Assembly: GCF_014235765.1 (NCBI RefSeq)
Contig: NZ_JACMYH010000002.1
Coordinates: 372,001-436,000 of the forward strand
Origin: Pseudomonas baltica
GTDB lineage: Bacteria > Pseudomonadota > Gammaproteobacteria > Pseudomonadales > Pseudomonadaceae
DNA length: 64,000 nucleotides
Reading direction: 5' to 3'
The notes below the pieces were generated by a model that saw only the letters and a list, made by a program, of their open reading frames with translations, searched no databases and was not told the origin of the DNA. Each line of letters opens with the position of its first letter. Position 1 is the stretch's first letter. The position numbers were made by a program, and so were the translations under genes. Below, piece by piece: positions 36,962 to 45,827 of this stretch.

Positions 36962-38383
36962 ATGGGCCTTAGATCACTGATTGTCATGCTCTGCCTGGCC
37001 CTCGGGCTGCCCTCGGCCGCGGCCGCTCGTCCGGCGGGGCCACCGCTGGCGGCGCACCCGGCCAAGGTCCGCGACCTGGCGCAGATCCAGTCGAGCAAGG
37101 TATTGCGCGTGCTGGTCAACCAGAGCCGCAACAGCTCTGGTCAGGTTCGCGGTCAGGCCATTGGCGTCGAATACCACCGCCTGCAGGCTTTTCAAGGTTA
37201 TCTCAATGCTCATGCCGGCAAAGGCCAGGCGCTGCAGCTCAAGATCATCCCGCGCGCCAAGGAGCAACTGCTCGGCGCCCTGCAGCGCGGCGAAGGCGAC
37301 CTGGTCGCGCCGGGCGAGTTGATGGAGCTGCATCCTTCCAGCAAGGTCGCGGTCAGCGATGCGGTGGTCGCCAATGTGCCTTTCGTGCTGGTGGGCGGCA
37401 AAGGCGGGCGGCGTTACGTACGGGTCGAACAATTGGCCGGCAAGACCCTGGCCCTGTCCAACGGCAGCGCCGCAGGCGCTGCAATCGAACGCTTGAACCA
37501 GAAACTGGCGTTGCGCAAGCTGGCGCCCATCGACATCGAATGGGTCGACCCAAGCCTGGCCGCAGAAGACGTACTGGAGATGGTTCAAGCCGGGATCTAC
37601 CCGTTGACCGTAGTCGAACTGCCCATCGCCGAGCGTTGGGCCAAGGTCATGCCGCGACTGCGGGTAGACCGTCGCGTGGTGCTCAGCGCACCGGGCTCGG
37701 TCAGCTGGTACGTGCGCCGCGACGCACCGCAGCTGGGCGCCAGCGTCGATCGCTTCCTGGCCTCTTACAAGGCGCCGAGCGACCAGGATGCCGCCTTCGT
37801 CAAGGTCTACCGCGGCTTGTACAAGGTTCACTATCCACTGGCCCGCAGCGACCGCCAGCGCCTCGAAAAGCTGCGCCCGGTGCTTCAGCGGCACGCCCGC
37901 GAGCAGCACATGGACTGGCTCAACCTCGCGGCGCTGGCCTTCAAGGAATCCAAGCTCGATCCGGCCGCCCGTGGTGGTGGCGGCGCGACCGGCCTGCTGC
38001 AGATCACCCCCTCGGCGGCGCGGCGGGTGGGCGTGGGCAATATCCAGAACCTCGACAACAACGTGCAGGCCGGGGCCAAATACCTGGCGATGATTCGCCG
38101 CAAGTTCTTTTCCAGCAACAAACTCAACGAACGTGAACGCATGGCCTTCACCCTGGCCGCCTACAACATGGGCCCTGAGCGGGTGCAGGCAATGCGCAAG
38201 GAGGCCCGCCGCCGCGGCCTCAACCCCGATCAATGGTTTTTCCAGACCGAACGCATCGCCATGGAGCAGATGGGCATGGCCTCGGTGAGCTATGTCAACA
38301 GTGTGAACAAGTACTACCTGGCATTCGCTCGCGAACGCGACTCACTGGAGCCCGGCGCCCGCAAGCTGGCGTCTGCTCGCTGA
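36962..38383 (+). CDS. mltF: MltF-type membrane-bound lytic transglycosylase
   Basis: The 473-residue envelope protein has a signal peptide (about residues 1-22), a periplasmic substrate-binding-like domain (about 45-285) and a lytic transglycosylase domain (about 305-455). The latter has the catalytic Glu in [11 protein letters not shown], the [14 protein letters not shown] motif and the AYNMGPERV segment. It cleaves glycan strands to anhydromuropeptides. The ATG at 36962 was chosen for the signal peptide, with a GGGGAA box before it. The start lies 121 bp from tatD, divergently. No lipobox is seen, so membrane attachment is uncertain. Confidence 0.88.
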   Translation: MGLRSLIVMLCLALGLPSAAAARPAGPPLAAHPAKVRDLAQIQSSKVLRVLVNQSRNSSGQVRGQAIGVEYHRLQAFQGYLNAHAGKGQALQLKIIPRAKEQLLGALQRGEGDLVAPGELMELHPSSKVAVSDAVVANVPFVLVGGKGGRRYVRVEQLAGKTLALSNGSAAGAAIERLNQKLALRKLAPIDIEWVDPSLAAEDVLEMVQAGIYPLTVVELPIAERWAKVMPRLRVDRRVVLSAPGSVSWYVRRDAPQLGASVDRFLASYKAPSDQDAAFVKVYRGLYKVHYPLARSDRQRLEKLRPVLQRHAREQHMDWLNLAALAFKESKLDPAARGGGGATGLLQITPSAARRVGVGNIQNLDNNVQAGAKYLAMIRRKFFSSNKLNERERMAFTLAAYNMGPERVQAMRKEARRRGLNPDQWFFQTERIAMEQMGMASVSYVNSVNKYYLAFARERDSLEPGARKLASAR

Positions 38384-38413
38384 ACGCCCGGCGTACTGGC
38401 AGGGCAGGGCGTT
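38383..38413 (+). terminator. Possible weak terminator after mltF
   Basis: AACGCCC at 38383-38389 pairs with GGGCGTT at 38407-38413, followed by only three T. The stem is 7 bp with a 17-base loop. It could limit read-through into greB. Confidence 0.3.
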
Positions 38414-38449
38414 TGCTGTAGGCTACGGCTTTGAGCCTGGCTGGAGACC

Positions 38450-38929
38450 GTGTTGGCAACGAACATCATTACCCGTGAAGGGCACGAGGCATTGAGGGCC
38501 GAACTCGATCATCTGTGGCGCGTCTATCGTCCGGAGATTACGCAGAAGGTCGCCTGGGCAGCATCGCTGGGCGATCGCAGTGAGAACGCCGACTACCAGT
38601 ACAACAAGAAACTGCTGCGCGAGATCGATCGCCGGGTGCGCTACCTGCGCAAGCGCCTGGAAGACGTCAAGGTCGTCGATTATTCGCGCGAACAGGAAGG
38701 GCGGGTATTCTTCGGTGCCTGGGTCGAGATCGAGAACGATGAGGGCGCGCGCAAGACATTCCGCATCGTTGGCTATGACGAGATCTATGGCCGCAATGAC
38801 TATATCTCCATCGACTCACCCATGGCCCGTGCCCTGCTGAAGAAGCAGGAGGGCGACGACATTGTCGTGCAGATCCCCGATGGCGAAGCGCTCTGGTACG
38901 TAAACCAGATTTCCTACAAGCCTGCTTGA
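38450..38929 (+). CDS. greB: Transcription elongation factor GreB
   Basis: The 159-residue protein has the N-terminal coiled coil with the acidic tip (GDRSENADYQYNKK), which stimulates RNA polymerase to cleave backtracked RNA. The C-terminal FKBP-like domain ends in YVNQISYKP. The sequence agrees with GreB over its whole length. Translation begins at GTG (38450), with GGAG four bases upstream. A second Gre-like protein is encoded at 9356-9820. Confidence 0.95.
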   Translation: MLATNIITREGHEALRAELDHLWRVYRPEITQKVAWAASLGDRSENADYQYNKKLLREIDRRVRYLRKRLEDVKVVDYSREQEGRVFFGAWVEIENDEGARKTFRIVGYDEIYGRNDYISIDSPMARALLKKQEGDDIVVQIPDGEALWYVNQISYKPA

Positions 38930-39148
38930 ATCCGGTGCGCATCCGTCGCAAGCCCTGCGAGTCAGGCGGTTGACTCGTGCCTGCCCGTTCACTAGGATTA
39001 CCGCTCATGCGCCGATTTAGACAGCTACTTGCGGGGCGCCTGGGGGTTTTCACGAGCCCTCGAAATACCGCTAAAGCGCTGGTTCGGTGATGCCTCCCAC
39101 CGCTGCCCAGCTCTCCCACATGAAGCGGTCGAGGCTGAGAACACCATC

Positions 39149-39457
39149 ATGAACTGTCCCCGTCCCATCGTTTGCCTTGCGCCGATCCCGGCCAGCCCGT
39201 CCCTGCGCAATCCCCGTATCCTGCTGGTTGGCCAGCATCAGCCGAACCTGCTGCGCAGCCTCGATGGCTGGCCGCGTCGCCGTGGCAAGCCCGGTGCGTT
39301 CGTGGCGCGTTTCATCGACCAGCACAGTGCCTTGAAGAGCCTGCCCGACAACAGCTTCGAGCTGGCCGTGATCCAGGCACCGTCGGCCCGAGACGCCCAC
39401 GAAGTGATTGCCCATGCCGTGCGCATCGCCCGGCAGGGGCTCATCACGCTGCGCTGA
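39149..39457 (+). CDS. Short protein, possible methyltransferase-fold remnant
   Basis: The 102-residue protein reads NPRILLVGQ, then a basic middle, then LPDNSFELAVIQ and AHEVIAHAVRIARQGLITLR. The DNSFELAVIQ segment resembles strand 4 of class I SAM-dependent methyltransferases, and the ends look truncated relative to that fold. There is no convincing SAM-binding GxGxG. It is followed 15 bp later by the end of the convergent ABC permease gene. It could be a small conserved protein or a decayed enzyme. Confidence 0.55.
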   Translation: MNCPRPIVCLAPIPASPSLRNPRILLVGQHQPNLLRSLDGWPRRRGKPGAFVARFIDQHSALKSLPDNSFELAVIQAPSARDAHEVIAHAVRIARQGLITLR

Positions 39458-39472
39458 ATCGCCCGCGGCGTT

Positions 39473-41977
39473 TCAGCCTTCCCTGAGCACCTGCAACGGG
39501 CTTGCGTTGAGGGCTCGACGGGTGCCGAACACCCCGGCGCCACCCACCAGCAGCGCGCCGATCAATGGCAAGCAGAGCAGCCAGGGGTGCGGCGTCCAGA
39601 CCAGATCGAAGGCGTAGCGATACAGCACGAAGCTGATCAACTCGCTGCCCAGTGCTGCCAGCACACCACTGGCGGCGCCCAGCAGTCCGAACTCGATGCG
39701 CCGCGCCTTGACCAGCAGCTTGCGCTCGGCACCCAGCGCACGGAGCAGCGCGCCTTGGCGGATGCGTTCGTCCAGCGTGGCCTGCAGCCCGGAAAACAAC
39801 ACCGCCATGCCCGCTGCCAGCACGAACAGCAGCACGTACTCCACCGCCAGGGTCACCTGGGCGAGGATGCTGCGCAGCTGCTCCAGCAGCGCCTCGACCC
39901 CCAGAATGGTGGCCGCCGGGAATGCCCTGGACAGTTCGACCACCTGTGAATCATGACCAGGCGCAATATAGAAGCTGGTCAGGTAGGTGGTCGGTAGGTC
40001 GTCGAACGTGCCGGGCTGGAAGATCATGAAGAAGTTGGGCTGGAAGTTGTTCCAGTCCACCGTGCGCAGGCTGGTGACCACGGCATCGCGGTTGGAGCCG
40101 CCGATATTGAACGTCAGACGGTCGCCAAGCTTGAGATGCAGACTCTGCGCCACCCCTTCTTCGACCGACACGCCAGGTACGTCAGAGCGCTGGGCCGCAT
40201 TCCACCATTGCCCGGCGGTTATCCGGTTGCCATTGGGCAGGTGCTCGGCCCAGGTCAGGCTCAGGTCCCGCTGCACCGCGCGTTCACCGCGCGAGTCTTT
40301 TTCGACCAGCTCCTGCACTGGTGCATCGTTGATGTCGACCAGACGCCCCGGCATGACCGGGTACAGCGGCGCCGAGCGGGCGCCGGCCTGCTGCAGGTGG
40401 CCGGCAAAGGCATCGCGCTCGTCCGGCAGGATGTTCAGGGCGAAATAGTTCGGCGCGTCCTCGGGTAGCTGGTTCTGCCAGTTGTCCAGCAGCTCGCCGC
40501 GCAGCAGTGCGATCAGTGTCATTGCCAGCAGGATCAGGCCGAAGGCCAACGCCTGCCCGGCAGCCGCCAGGGGATGGCGCAGCAGTTGCCCGAGCCCCAG
40601 GCGCCATGGCAGGGGTGAACGCGCCAGCAAGCGGCGCAGGCTTTTCAAAGCCAGCAACAACAGACCACCCAGGATCAGCGCCGCCAACAGGCCGCCGGCG
40701 AGCAGGGCGAACGTCAGCACCAGGTCCAGGCTCAACCGCCACATGATCAAGCCCAACGCCAGCAGCGCGGTGCCATACACCAGCCAGGTGCTTGGCGGCA
40801 CTGGCAGCAAATCACGACGCAGCACGCGCAAGGGCGGCACCGCGCCCAAGGCCGCCAGGGGCGGCAGGGCGAAACCGGCCAGCGCCACCAGCCCGGTGCC
40901 GATGCCGGCCAGCGCAGGAAACAGCCCTCCGGCCGGTACCACGGCTGGCAGCAGTCCGTGCAGCATCTGGAACAGCACCAGCTGCGCCAGCCAGCCGATC
41001 AGCGCGCCGCTCAGGCACGCCAGCAGCCCCAGCAGGGCCAGCTGCACGCAGAACATCAGCATCACCTCGCGCCGCGACAGGCCGAGGCAGCGCAGCAGGG
41101 CGCTGGCATCGAAACGTCGCGCGGCGAAGCGGCTGGCCGACATGGCCACTGCCACGCCGGCCAACAGCACTGCCACCAGGCTCGCCATGTTCAGGTAGCG
41201 CTCGGCCTTGCCCAGGGCGCCGCCGATCTGCTGGTTGCTGTCCCTGGCATCACGCAGGCGCTGGTTGGGTTCGAGTCCCGGCTCCAGCTGCTTCTGATAA
41301 CCGGCCAACCGTTCGGGAGCGCCGCGCCACAGTTCACGGTAGGTCACCCGGCTGCCCGGTTGCACTACATTGGTCGCAGCCAGGTCCTGCAGGTTGATCA
41401 TCACCCGGGGCGTGAGGCTGTAGAAATTGCCGGCACGGTCCGGCTCGTAAGTCAGCACCCGTGCCAGGCGCAAGGTCTTGCTGCCTACATCCAGGGTATC
41501 GCCCACTTTCAGGTTCAGCGCGGCCAGCAGCCGTGACTCGGCCCACGCCTCGCCGGGCCTGGGCCCGTCCCCAGCGGTTTCCTCGCCATACGGCTGCGCT
41601 GCGCTCTTGAGCTCGCCGCGCAAGGGATAGGCCTCATCGACCGCTTTGACGCTGGACAGCTGGATACCACTGTCGGCGGCAATCACGCTGGCGAATTCCA
41701 CTACCCGCGCATGATCCAGGCCAGCGTTGATGCCTGCATCGATCTGCTCCTGACGCGCCGGGCTGCTGCCCTGCAGGATCAGGTCTGCGCCGAGAAACTC
41801 GGTGGCGCGCAACTGCATCGCGCCGTTGAGGCGTGCTCCGAAGTAGCCGATTGCGGTACTGGCAGCAACCGCCACCAGCAAGGCGAAGAACAGCACGCGC
41901 AGCTCGCCGGAACGCGCATCACGCAACAGCTGACGGGCAGCAAGGGCCACCAGTCGCAACATCGGCAGGCCGGCCAT
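39473..41977 (-). CDS. ABC transporter permease, FtsX/MacB family (YbbP-like)
   Basis: The 834-residue permease has an N-terminal helix and a large periplasmic MacB-type domain (about residues 45-235). Two FtsX-like membrane modules follow (about 255-490 and 710-830), separated by another periplasmic region. About ten helices are seen in total, which is the YbbP architecture. Together with the adjacent ATPase it probably extrudes a lipid or lipoprotein-related substrate or transmits force across the membrane. It overlaps the ATPase gene by one base (TGATG). Confidence 0.88.
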   Translation of the reverse strand: MAGLPMLRLVALAARQLLRDARSGELRVLFFALLVAVAASTAIGYFGARLNGAMQLRATEFLGADLILQGSSPARQEQIDAGINAGLDHARVVEFASVIAADSGIQLSSVKAVDEAYPLRGELKSAAQPYGEETAGDGPRPGEAWAESRLLAALNLKVGDTLDVGSKTLRLARVLTYEPDRAGNFYSLTPRVMINLQDLAATNVVQPGSRVTYRELWRGAPERLAGYQKQLEPGLEPNQRLRDARDSNQQIGGALGKAERYLNMASLVAVLLAGVAVAMSASRFAARRFDASALLRCLGLSRREVMLMFCVQLALLGLLACLSGALIGWLAQLVLFQMLHGLLPAVVPAGGLFPALAGIGTGLVALAGFALPPLAALGAVPPLRVLRRDLLPVPPSTWLVYGTALLALGLIMWRLSLDLVLTFALLAGGLLAALILGGLLLLALKSLRRLLARSPLPWRLGLGQLLRHPLAAAGQALAFGLILLAMTLIALLRGELLDNWQNQLPEDAPNYFALNILPDERDAFAGHLQQAGARSAPLYPVMPGRLVDINDAPVQELVEKDSRGERAVQRDLSLTWAEHLPNGNRITAGQWWNAAQRSDVPGVSVEEGVAQSLHLKLGDRLTFNIGGSNRDAVVTSLRTVDWNNFQPNFFMIFQPGTFDDLPTTYLTSFYIAPGHDSQVVELSRAFPAATILGVEALLEQLRSILAQVTLAVEYVLLFVLAAGMAVLFSGLQATLDERIRQGALLRALGAERKLLVKARRIEFGLLGAASGVLAALGSELISFVLYRYAFDLVWTPHPWLLCLPLIGALLVGGAGVFGTRRALNASPLQVLREG

Positions 41978-42660
41978 CAGGGCTCCAGGGGCGCGACGAG
42001 GCGCCCGGCATCAAGGCGGATCAGGCGGTGGCAGCGATGCGCCAGGCGTTCGTCGTGGGTTACCAGCACCAAGGTGGTACCGCGTTCCTTGTTGAGCTCG
42101 AACAGCAGGTCGCTGATGCGCTCGCCGGTATGGCTGTCGAGATTGCCGGTGGGCTCGTCGGCGAACAGCACATCCGGTTCGGCCGCGAATGCGCGGGCGA
42201 TGGCGACACGCTGTTGTTCGCCGCCCGAGAGCTGGCGCGGCGAGTGGGTCAGACGCTGGCCCAGGCCGACCCGTTCGAGCAACGTGCGCGCATGTTCGCG
42301 GGCATCCTTGCGGCCGTCGAGCTCCAGCGGCAGCATCACGTTCTCCAGGGCATTGAGGCTGTCGAGCAGTTGGAACGACTGAAACACGAAACCGACGTGT
42401 TCGGCTCGTACCCGCGCGCGCTGGTCTTCGTCGAGGGTGCTCAGGTCCTGGCCGGCCAGGGTCACGCTGCCCGCACTGGGCAGGTCGAGGCCGGCCAGCA
42501 GGCCGAGCAGGGTAGACTTGCCCGAACCCGATGCGCCGACGATGGCCAGGCTGTCGCCTTTGGCCAATTCCAGCGAGAGTTCGTGCAGAATGGTCAGTTC
42601 ACCTTCCGCGCTGGTGACCACTTTGCTAAGGTTCCGCGCTGTAAGAATGCTTGCGCCCAT
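41977..42660 (-). CDS. ABC transporter ATP-binding protein (YbbA/LolD-like)
   Basis: The 227-residue ATPase carries Walker A GASGSGKST (residues 42-50), signature LSGGEQQRVAIARAF, Walker B VLFADEPTGNLD and the switch histidine in VLVTHDERLA. It belongs to the MacB/LolD/YbbA class, which pairs with FtsX-type permeases such as the one encoded next. Its start codon is only 11 bp from the divergent tesA start, as in the ybbAP-tesA arrangement of other gammaproteobacteria. Confidence 0.93.
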   Translation of the reverse strand: MGASILTARNLSKVVTSAEGELTILHELSLELAKGDSLAIVGASGSGKSTLLGLLAGLDLPSAGSVTLAGQDLSTLDEDQRARVRAEHVGFVFQSFQLLDSLNALENVMLPLELDGRKDAREHARTLLERVGLGQRLTHSPRQLSGGEQQRVAIARAFAAEPDVLFADEPTGNLDSHTGERISDLLFELNKERGTTLVLVTHDERLAHRCHRLIRLDAGRLVAPLEP

Positions 42661-42671
42661 GGAGAGTCCCG

Positions 42672-43277
42672 ATGCGAATGTGGTTGATGAGTGCTGGCCT
42701 GGGCCTGATGTTGGCCGCCCAGAATGCAGCGGCAGGTACGGTACTGATCGTTGGCGATAGTATCAGCGCGGCTTTCGGCCTGGATACCCGTGCCGGCTGG
42801 GTCGCGCTGCTCGAGCAGCGCCTGGAACAGCAGGGTTTCAGCGACAAGGTGGTCAACGCTTCGATCACTGGCGACACCTCGGCCAATGGCTCGGCGCGGC
42901 TGCCCGCGCTGCTTGCAGCGCACAAGCCGGACCTGGTCGTGCTCGAGCTGGGTGGCAACGATGGCCTGCGCGGGATGCCCGTAACGCAATTGCAACAGAA
43001 TCTTGCGTCGATGATCGAGGTCTCCCGCAAGGCCGGCGCCGAGGTCCTGTTGCTGGGCATGCAGTTGCCGCCCAACTACGGCGCGCGTTACACCCAGTCG
43101 TTCGCCCAGGTCTATCACACGCTGGCAGAAGAGAAAAAAGTGGCCCTGGTGCCATTTCTGCTCGAAGGGGTCGGCGGGGTGCCGACACTGATGCAGGCCG
43201 ACGGCGTGCATCCCACGGCTGGCGCCCAGGGCAAACTGCTGGAAAACGTCTGGCCGACGCTCAAACCCTTGCTTTGA
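42672..43277 (+). CDS. tesA: Periplasmic thioesterase/lysophospholipase/arylesterase TesA
   Basis: The 201-residue SGNH hydrolase is exported (signal about residues 1-21). The four family blocks are present: GDSIS with nucleophile Ser30, the Gly in ASITGDTS, Asn in GGNDGLRG, and the Asp/His pair in DGVHPT. It hydrolyses acyl-CoA, lysophospholipids or aryl esters. The ATG at 42672 has GGAG eight bases upstream. The link to the divergent ABC exporter suggests a role in envelope lipid handling. Confidence 0.92.
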   Translation: MRMWLMSAGLGLMLAAQNAAAGTVLIVGDSISAAFGLDTRAGWVALLEQRLEQQGFSDKVVNASITGDTSANGSARLPALLAAHKPDLVVLELGGNDGLRGMPVTQLQQNLASMIEVSRKAGAEVLLLGMQLPPNYGARYTQSFAQVYHTLAEEKKVALVPFLLEGVGGVPTLMQADGVHPTAGAQGKLLENVWPTLKPLL

Positions 43278-43333
43278 CGCTTTTCTGCGCGCGGGCTTTC
43301 GGCTAATGTGGCGCCCCCTGTTTGGAGCCCCCG

Positions 43334-43627
43334 ATGCCGCGTCCCGCCTGGTCCCTGTTTGCCTATCAATTGATCGAGCCCGACGATCAGCTGGACCTGT
43401 TCGCCTGCCAGGAAAGTCGCGTGCACCTGGCTGCGCGTCAGCTGGAGCTGGGCGGTTCGGTGGATCGCACCCTGTGTGGAACCTTGCTCCCGGCCCAGCC
43501 GCGCTGGCTGGAAGTGCACAAGCTGATCTTTCGTGACCAGCGGCTGTGCAAACTGTGCCGGGCCATCCTGTTCGCCCAGCGCAAGGGCACACGACCGGTA
43601 TGGCCCGAGCTGCAGTCGATCCCCTGA
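43334..43627 (+). CDS. Small conserved cysteine-containing protein
   Basis: The 97-residue soluble protein has cysteines at FACQES and LCGTLL and a CKLC pair near the C-terminus, which could bind a metal or form disulfides. There is no signal peptide. The ATG at 43334 has GGAG eight bases upstream. It lies between tesA (56-bp gap) and the L,D-transpeptidase gene (92-bp gap) on the same strand. I do not recognise a named family. Confidence 0.65.
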   Translation: MPRPAWSLFAYQLIEPDDQLDLFACQESRVHLAARQLELGGSVDRTLCGTLLPAQPRWLEVHKLIFRDQRLCKLCRAILFAQRKGTRPVWPELQSIP

Positions 43628-43719
43628 TCGGCGTCCTGACGGCCCCCGTCTACACGCGCCCGGCAACTGCGCGTACAATCGGGGCATTGTCCCGTTCAGT
43701 TCGACCAAGGATTTCCTGG

Positions 43720-44688
43720 ATGCCGCCGAGCCTTTCCGTCCTCACCCGCAGCCTGTTGCTGGCCGCCGCATTCGCAGCGACGCCGGCCATGGCGCTGGAA
43801 TTCCCGTTGCCACCTGCGGGTGAAGACATCATCGGCCAGGTGCAGACCATCACCGCCAAGTACGAGGACACCTTCGCCGACATCGCGACGGCCAATGACC
43901 TCGGCTATCTGGAAATGGTCGACGCCAATCCTGGCGTCGACCCTTGGCTGCCAGGTGCTGGTACACAGATTGTCCTGCCGACTCGCTTCATTTTGCCGCC
44001 GGGTCCGCGCGAGGGCATCGTCATCAACCTGGCCGAGTACCGCCTCTACTATTACCCCAAGGGCGAGGACGTCGTGCGTACCTATCCGCTGGGGATTGGC
44101 CGGGAAGGGTGGGGCTCGCCCATCGCGCACACCAAGATCATCGCCAAGACCCCGAATCCGACCTGGACGCCGCCGGCCTCGATCAAGGCCGAGCATGCTG
44201 CAGACGGTGATCCGCTGCCCAATGTGGTGCCTGCCGGCCCGGACAACCCGCTGGGGCCTTTCAAATTCACCCTCGGCCTGCCGGGCTACCTGATTCACGG
44301 CTCGAACAAGCAGTTCGGCATCGGCATGCGCACCAGTCATGGCTGCTTCCGCATGTACAACGACAACGTGCTGGAGCTGGCCAGCATGGTGCCGGTTGGA
44401 ACTGGCGTGCGCATCATGAACGAGTCCTACAAGTTCGGCATGAGCGGCGGCAAGGTGTACCTGGAAGCCCACGCGCAACTGACCGACAAGGGTGATCCGG
44501 TGACCCTGGACAGGCACACCGCCGTCATCAATGCGTTGCTCAACCGTCGCGACTTCGCCCCGGACATCAAGATGAACTGGGACGTGGTCCGTGATGTGGT
44601 CGCCGCCGAAGACGGCCTGCCGGTCGAAATTGCCGGGGCGGGTGTCCCGATGATCAGCAGCGCGCCCGGCAGCCCGCCCGCACCCTAG
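43720..44688 (+). CDS. L,D-transpeptidase (YkuD/ErfK family)
   Basis: The 322-residue exported protein (signal about residues 1-25) has a LysM-like segment (about 45-90) and a YkuD catalytic domain with His193 (IHGSN) and the SHGCFRM motif with nucleophile Cys209. Such enzymes form 3-3 peptidoglycan crosslinks or attach Braun-type lipoproteins to meso-diaminopimelate. The gene ends across a bidirectional terminator from oprI, whose product is the classic peptidoglycan-linked lipoprotein of Pseudomonas. OprI is therefore a plausible but unproven substrate. AAGGA precedes the ATG. Confidence 0.92.
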   Translation: MPPSLSVLTRSLLLAAAFAATPAMALEFPLPPAGEDIIGQVQTITAKYEDTFADIATANDLGYLEMVDANPGVDPWLPGAGTQIVLPTRFILPPGPREGIVINLAEYRLYYYPKGEDVVRTYPLGIGREGWGSPIAHTKIIAKTPNPTWTPPASIKAEHAADGDPLPNVVPAGPDNPLGPFKFTLGLPGYLIHGSNKQFGIGMRTSHGCFRMYNDNVLELASMVPVGTGVRIMNESYKFGMSGGKVYLEAHAQLTDKGDPVTLDRHTAVINALLNRRDFAPDIKMNWDVVRDVVAAEDGLPVEIAGAGVPMISSAPGSPPAP

Positions 44689-44708
44689 TCGGCTGCTGCT
44701 GCGCCCAT

Positions 44709-44739
44709 AAAAAAACCGACCCATTGGGTCGGTTTTTTT
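44709..44739. terminator. Bidirectional terminator between L,D-transpeptidase and oprI
   Basis: Seven A bases, then CCGACCC paired with GGGTCGG over a short ATT loop, then seven T bases. The symmetry allows termination of both convergent genes. Confidence 0.92.
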
Positions 44740-44758
44740 ACAGCCTCGGAAAAGGCTG

Positions 44759-45010
44759 TTACTTGCGGCTGGCCTTGTCGAGCATGCGCAGAGCGCGCTC
44801 GTTGGCTTCGTCGGCAGTCTGCTGGGCTTTCTGAGCGGCGGTCAGCGCTTCGTCAGCCTTGCGGTAGGCTTCGTCGGCACGGGCTTGCGAGCGCGCAGCG
44901 GCGTCTTCGGTAGCGGTCAGGCGAGCTTCGGTTTCTTTGGTTGCGCTGCTGCAACCGGTAGCCAGAACGGCGGCCAGGGCCAGTGCAGAGAATTTCAGAG
45001 CATTGTTCAT
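44759..45010 (-). CDS. oprI: Major outer membrane lipoprotein I
   Basis: The 83-residue Pseudomonas homologue of Braun's lipoprotein has a lipobox ATGC (Cys20). The mature part is an almost unbroken coiled coil (A and E/K-rich heptads), and it ends in the C-terminal lysine (ASRK) that is linked to peptidoglycan. It ties the outer membrane to the wall and is among the most abundant cell proteins. The ATG at 45010 fits the known length. The 15-residue extension is untranslated leader. A strong promoter and a leader hairpin lie upstream. Confidence 0.97.
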   Translation of the reverse strand: MNNALKFSALALAAVLATGCSSATKETEARLTATEDAAARSQARADEAYRKADEALTAAQKAQQTADEANERALRMLDKASRK

Positions 45011-45047
45011 TGTGTTCCCCTTCGAAGGACATTCTTTTAAGTAGCCA

Positions 45048-45065
45048 TTTCTCATGAATGAGAAA
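45048..45065 (-). promoter_or_regulatory. Leader hairpin of oprI mRNA
   Basis: TTTCTCAT and ATGAGAAA form a perfect 8-bp inverted repeat around two bases, in the untranslated leader between the oprI promoter and its start codon. It may stabilise this abundant mRNA or be bound by a regulator. Confidence 0.5.
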
Positions 45066-45078
45066 CTAGCCGCCGTAC

Positions 45079-45106
45079 ATACTACTCATTACTTGTAGTA
45101 AGTAAA
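45079..45106 (-). promoter_or_regulatory. Sigma70-type promoter of oprI
   Basis: On the minus strand TTTACT (45101-45106), a 16-base spacer and TAGTAT (45079-45084) make a good housekeeping promoter about 70 bp before the oprI start. Confidence 0.6.
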
Positions 45107-45479
45107 CGGACGCAGCGCAAGAGATGAAAAAAAATCCACCCATGCCCCGAGGTGCGGAACGTAAGCCGCAAACCACGGTCTAGCGCTGGTTGGGCGCAAC
45201 CCAGGGGCGTGCGCAAGTGCATCGCGTAATTGCCTGATGCATGAACTAAGGCAGGGTTTAAATGTCTTCGGCCGCACGCAGTTGAGGGGTGGCCGGGAAG
45301 TCGAAAATGAGTTGCGGCGAAGACAATCAACTCGCCTGTACGCTGATGTTGTTTGCTGCCGCTGCAGGCATCACGATTGCGTTTGATGACAAAATCGGCA
45401 CAGGCCTGCGCAACTGTTTCTTCGTTGTACAAAGAGCGGTAAGGTAGAGGTCTAAATCCAAGACCCGCGAGGAAACGCG
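45107..45479. other. Non-coding region between oprI and the acetyltransferase gene
   Basis: I see no supported gene in these 373 bases. The short frames present on the minus strand have no family-like sequence or ribosome binding site. A small dyad at 45186-45204 (CTGGTTG with CAACC) is visible. The region should contain the acetyltransferase promoter and could hide a small RNA, but nothing specific identifies one. Confidence 0.5.
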
Positions 45480-45761
45480 ATGAGCGAGGCGCTTTCGATC
45501 CACCACGACCAGGCCGGTCACCAGTTCGAAATCAATATCGACGGCCACCGTGCGTACCTCACCTACATGGACCTGGGCAAACAGACCCTGGACATCTACC
45601 GCACCTTCGTACCCAATGCCTTGCGCGGCCGGGGCATTGCTGCGGCACTTACCGAGCAGGCTCTGGACTACGCCGAGAGCCATGGCTACACGGTGATCCC
45701 GTCGTGCTCCTATGTCGAGCGCTACATGGAACGCCACCAGCGCCGTGCGGCCAAGCTGTAG
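45480..45761 (+). CDS. Small GNAT-type N-acetyltransferase (YjdJ/Gtn-like)
   Basis: The 93-residue protein is a minimal acetyltransferase fold of the single-domain YjdJ type. It includes the acetyl-CoA-binding PNALRGRGIAAALTEQALDYA motif region and the closing CSYVERYMERH segment. The cytoplasmic substrate is unknown. GAGGAA precedes the ATG. It is convergent with the DAHP synthase gene. Confidence 0.85.
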   Translation: MSEALSIHHDQAGHQFEINIDGHRAYLTYMDLGKQTLDIYRTFVPNALRGRGIAAALTEQALDYAESHGYTVIPSCSYVERYMERHQRRAAKL

Positions 45762-45789
45762 AAAGCCAGGCTGCATCTGCATGCCGCAA

Positions 45790-45820
45790 GGCCGGGTCAG
45801 TGGAAGCTATTGACCCGGCC
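45790..45820. terminator. Strong hairpin between convergent genes
   Basis: GGCCGGGTCA and TGACCCGGCC form a perfect 10-bp stem with an 11-base loop between the acetyltransferase and DAHP synthase genes. There is no long T-run. It may act as a bidirectional terminator. Confidence 0.55.
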
Positions 45821-45827
45821 CTTGGCT

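Noticed and set aside
45089..45277. A 62-codon minus-strand frame upstream of oprI
   Set aside because: It has no ribosome binding site or recognisable sequence and runs into the oprI promoter.
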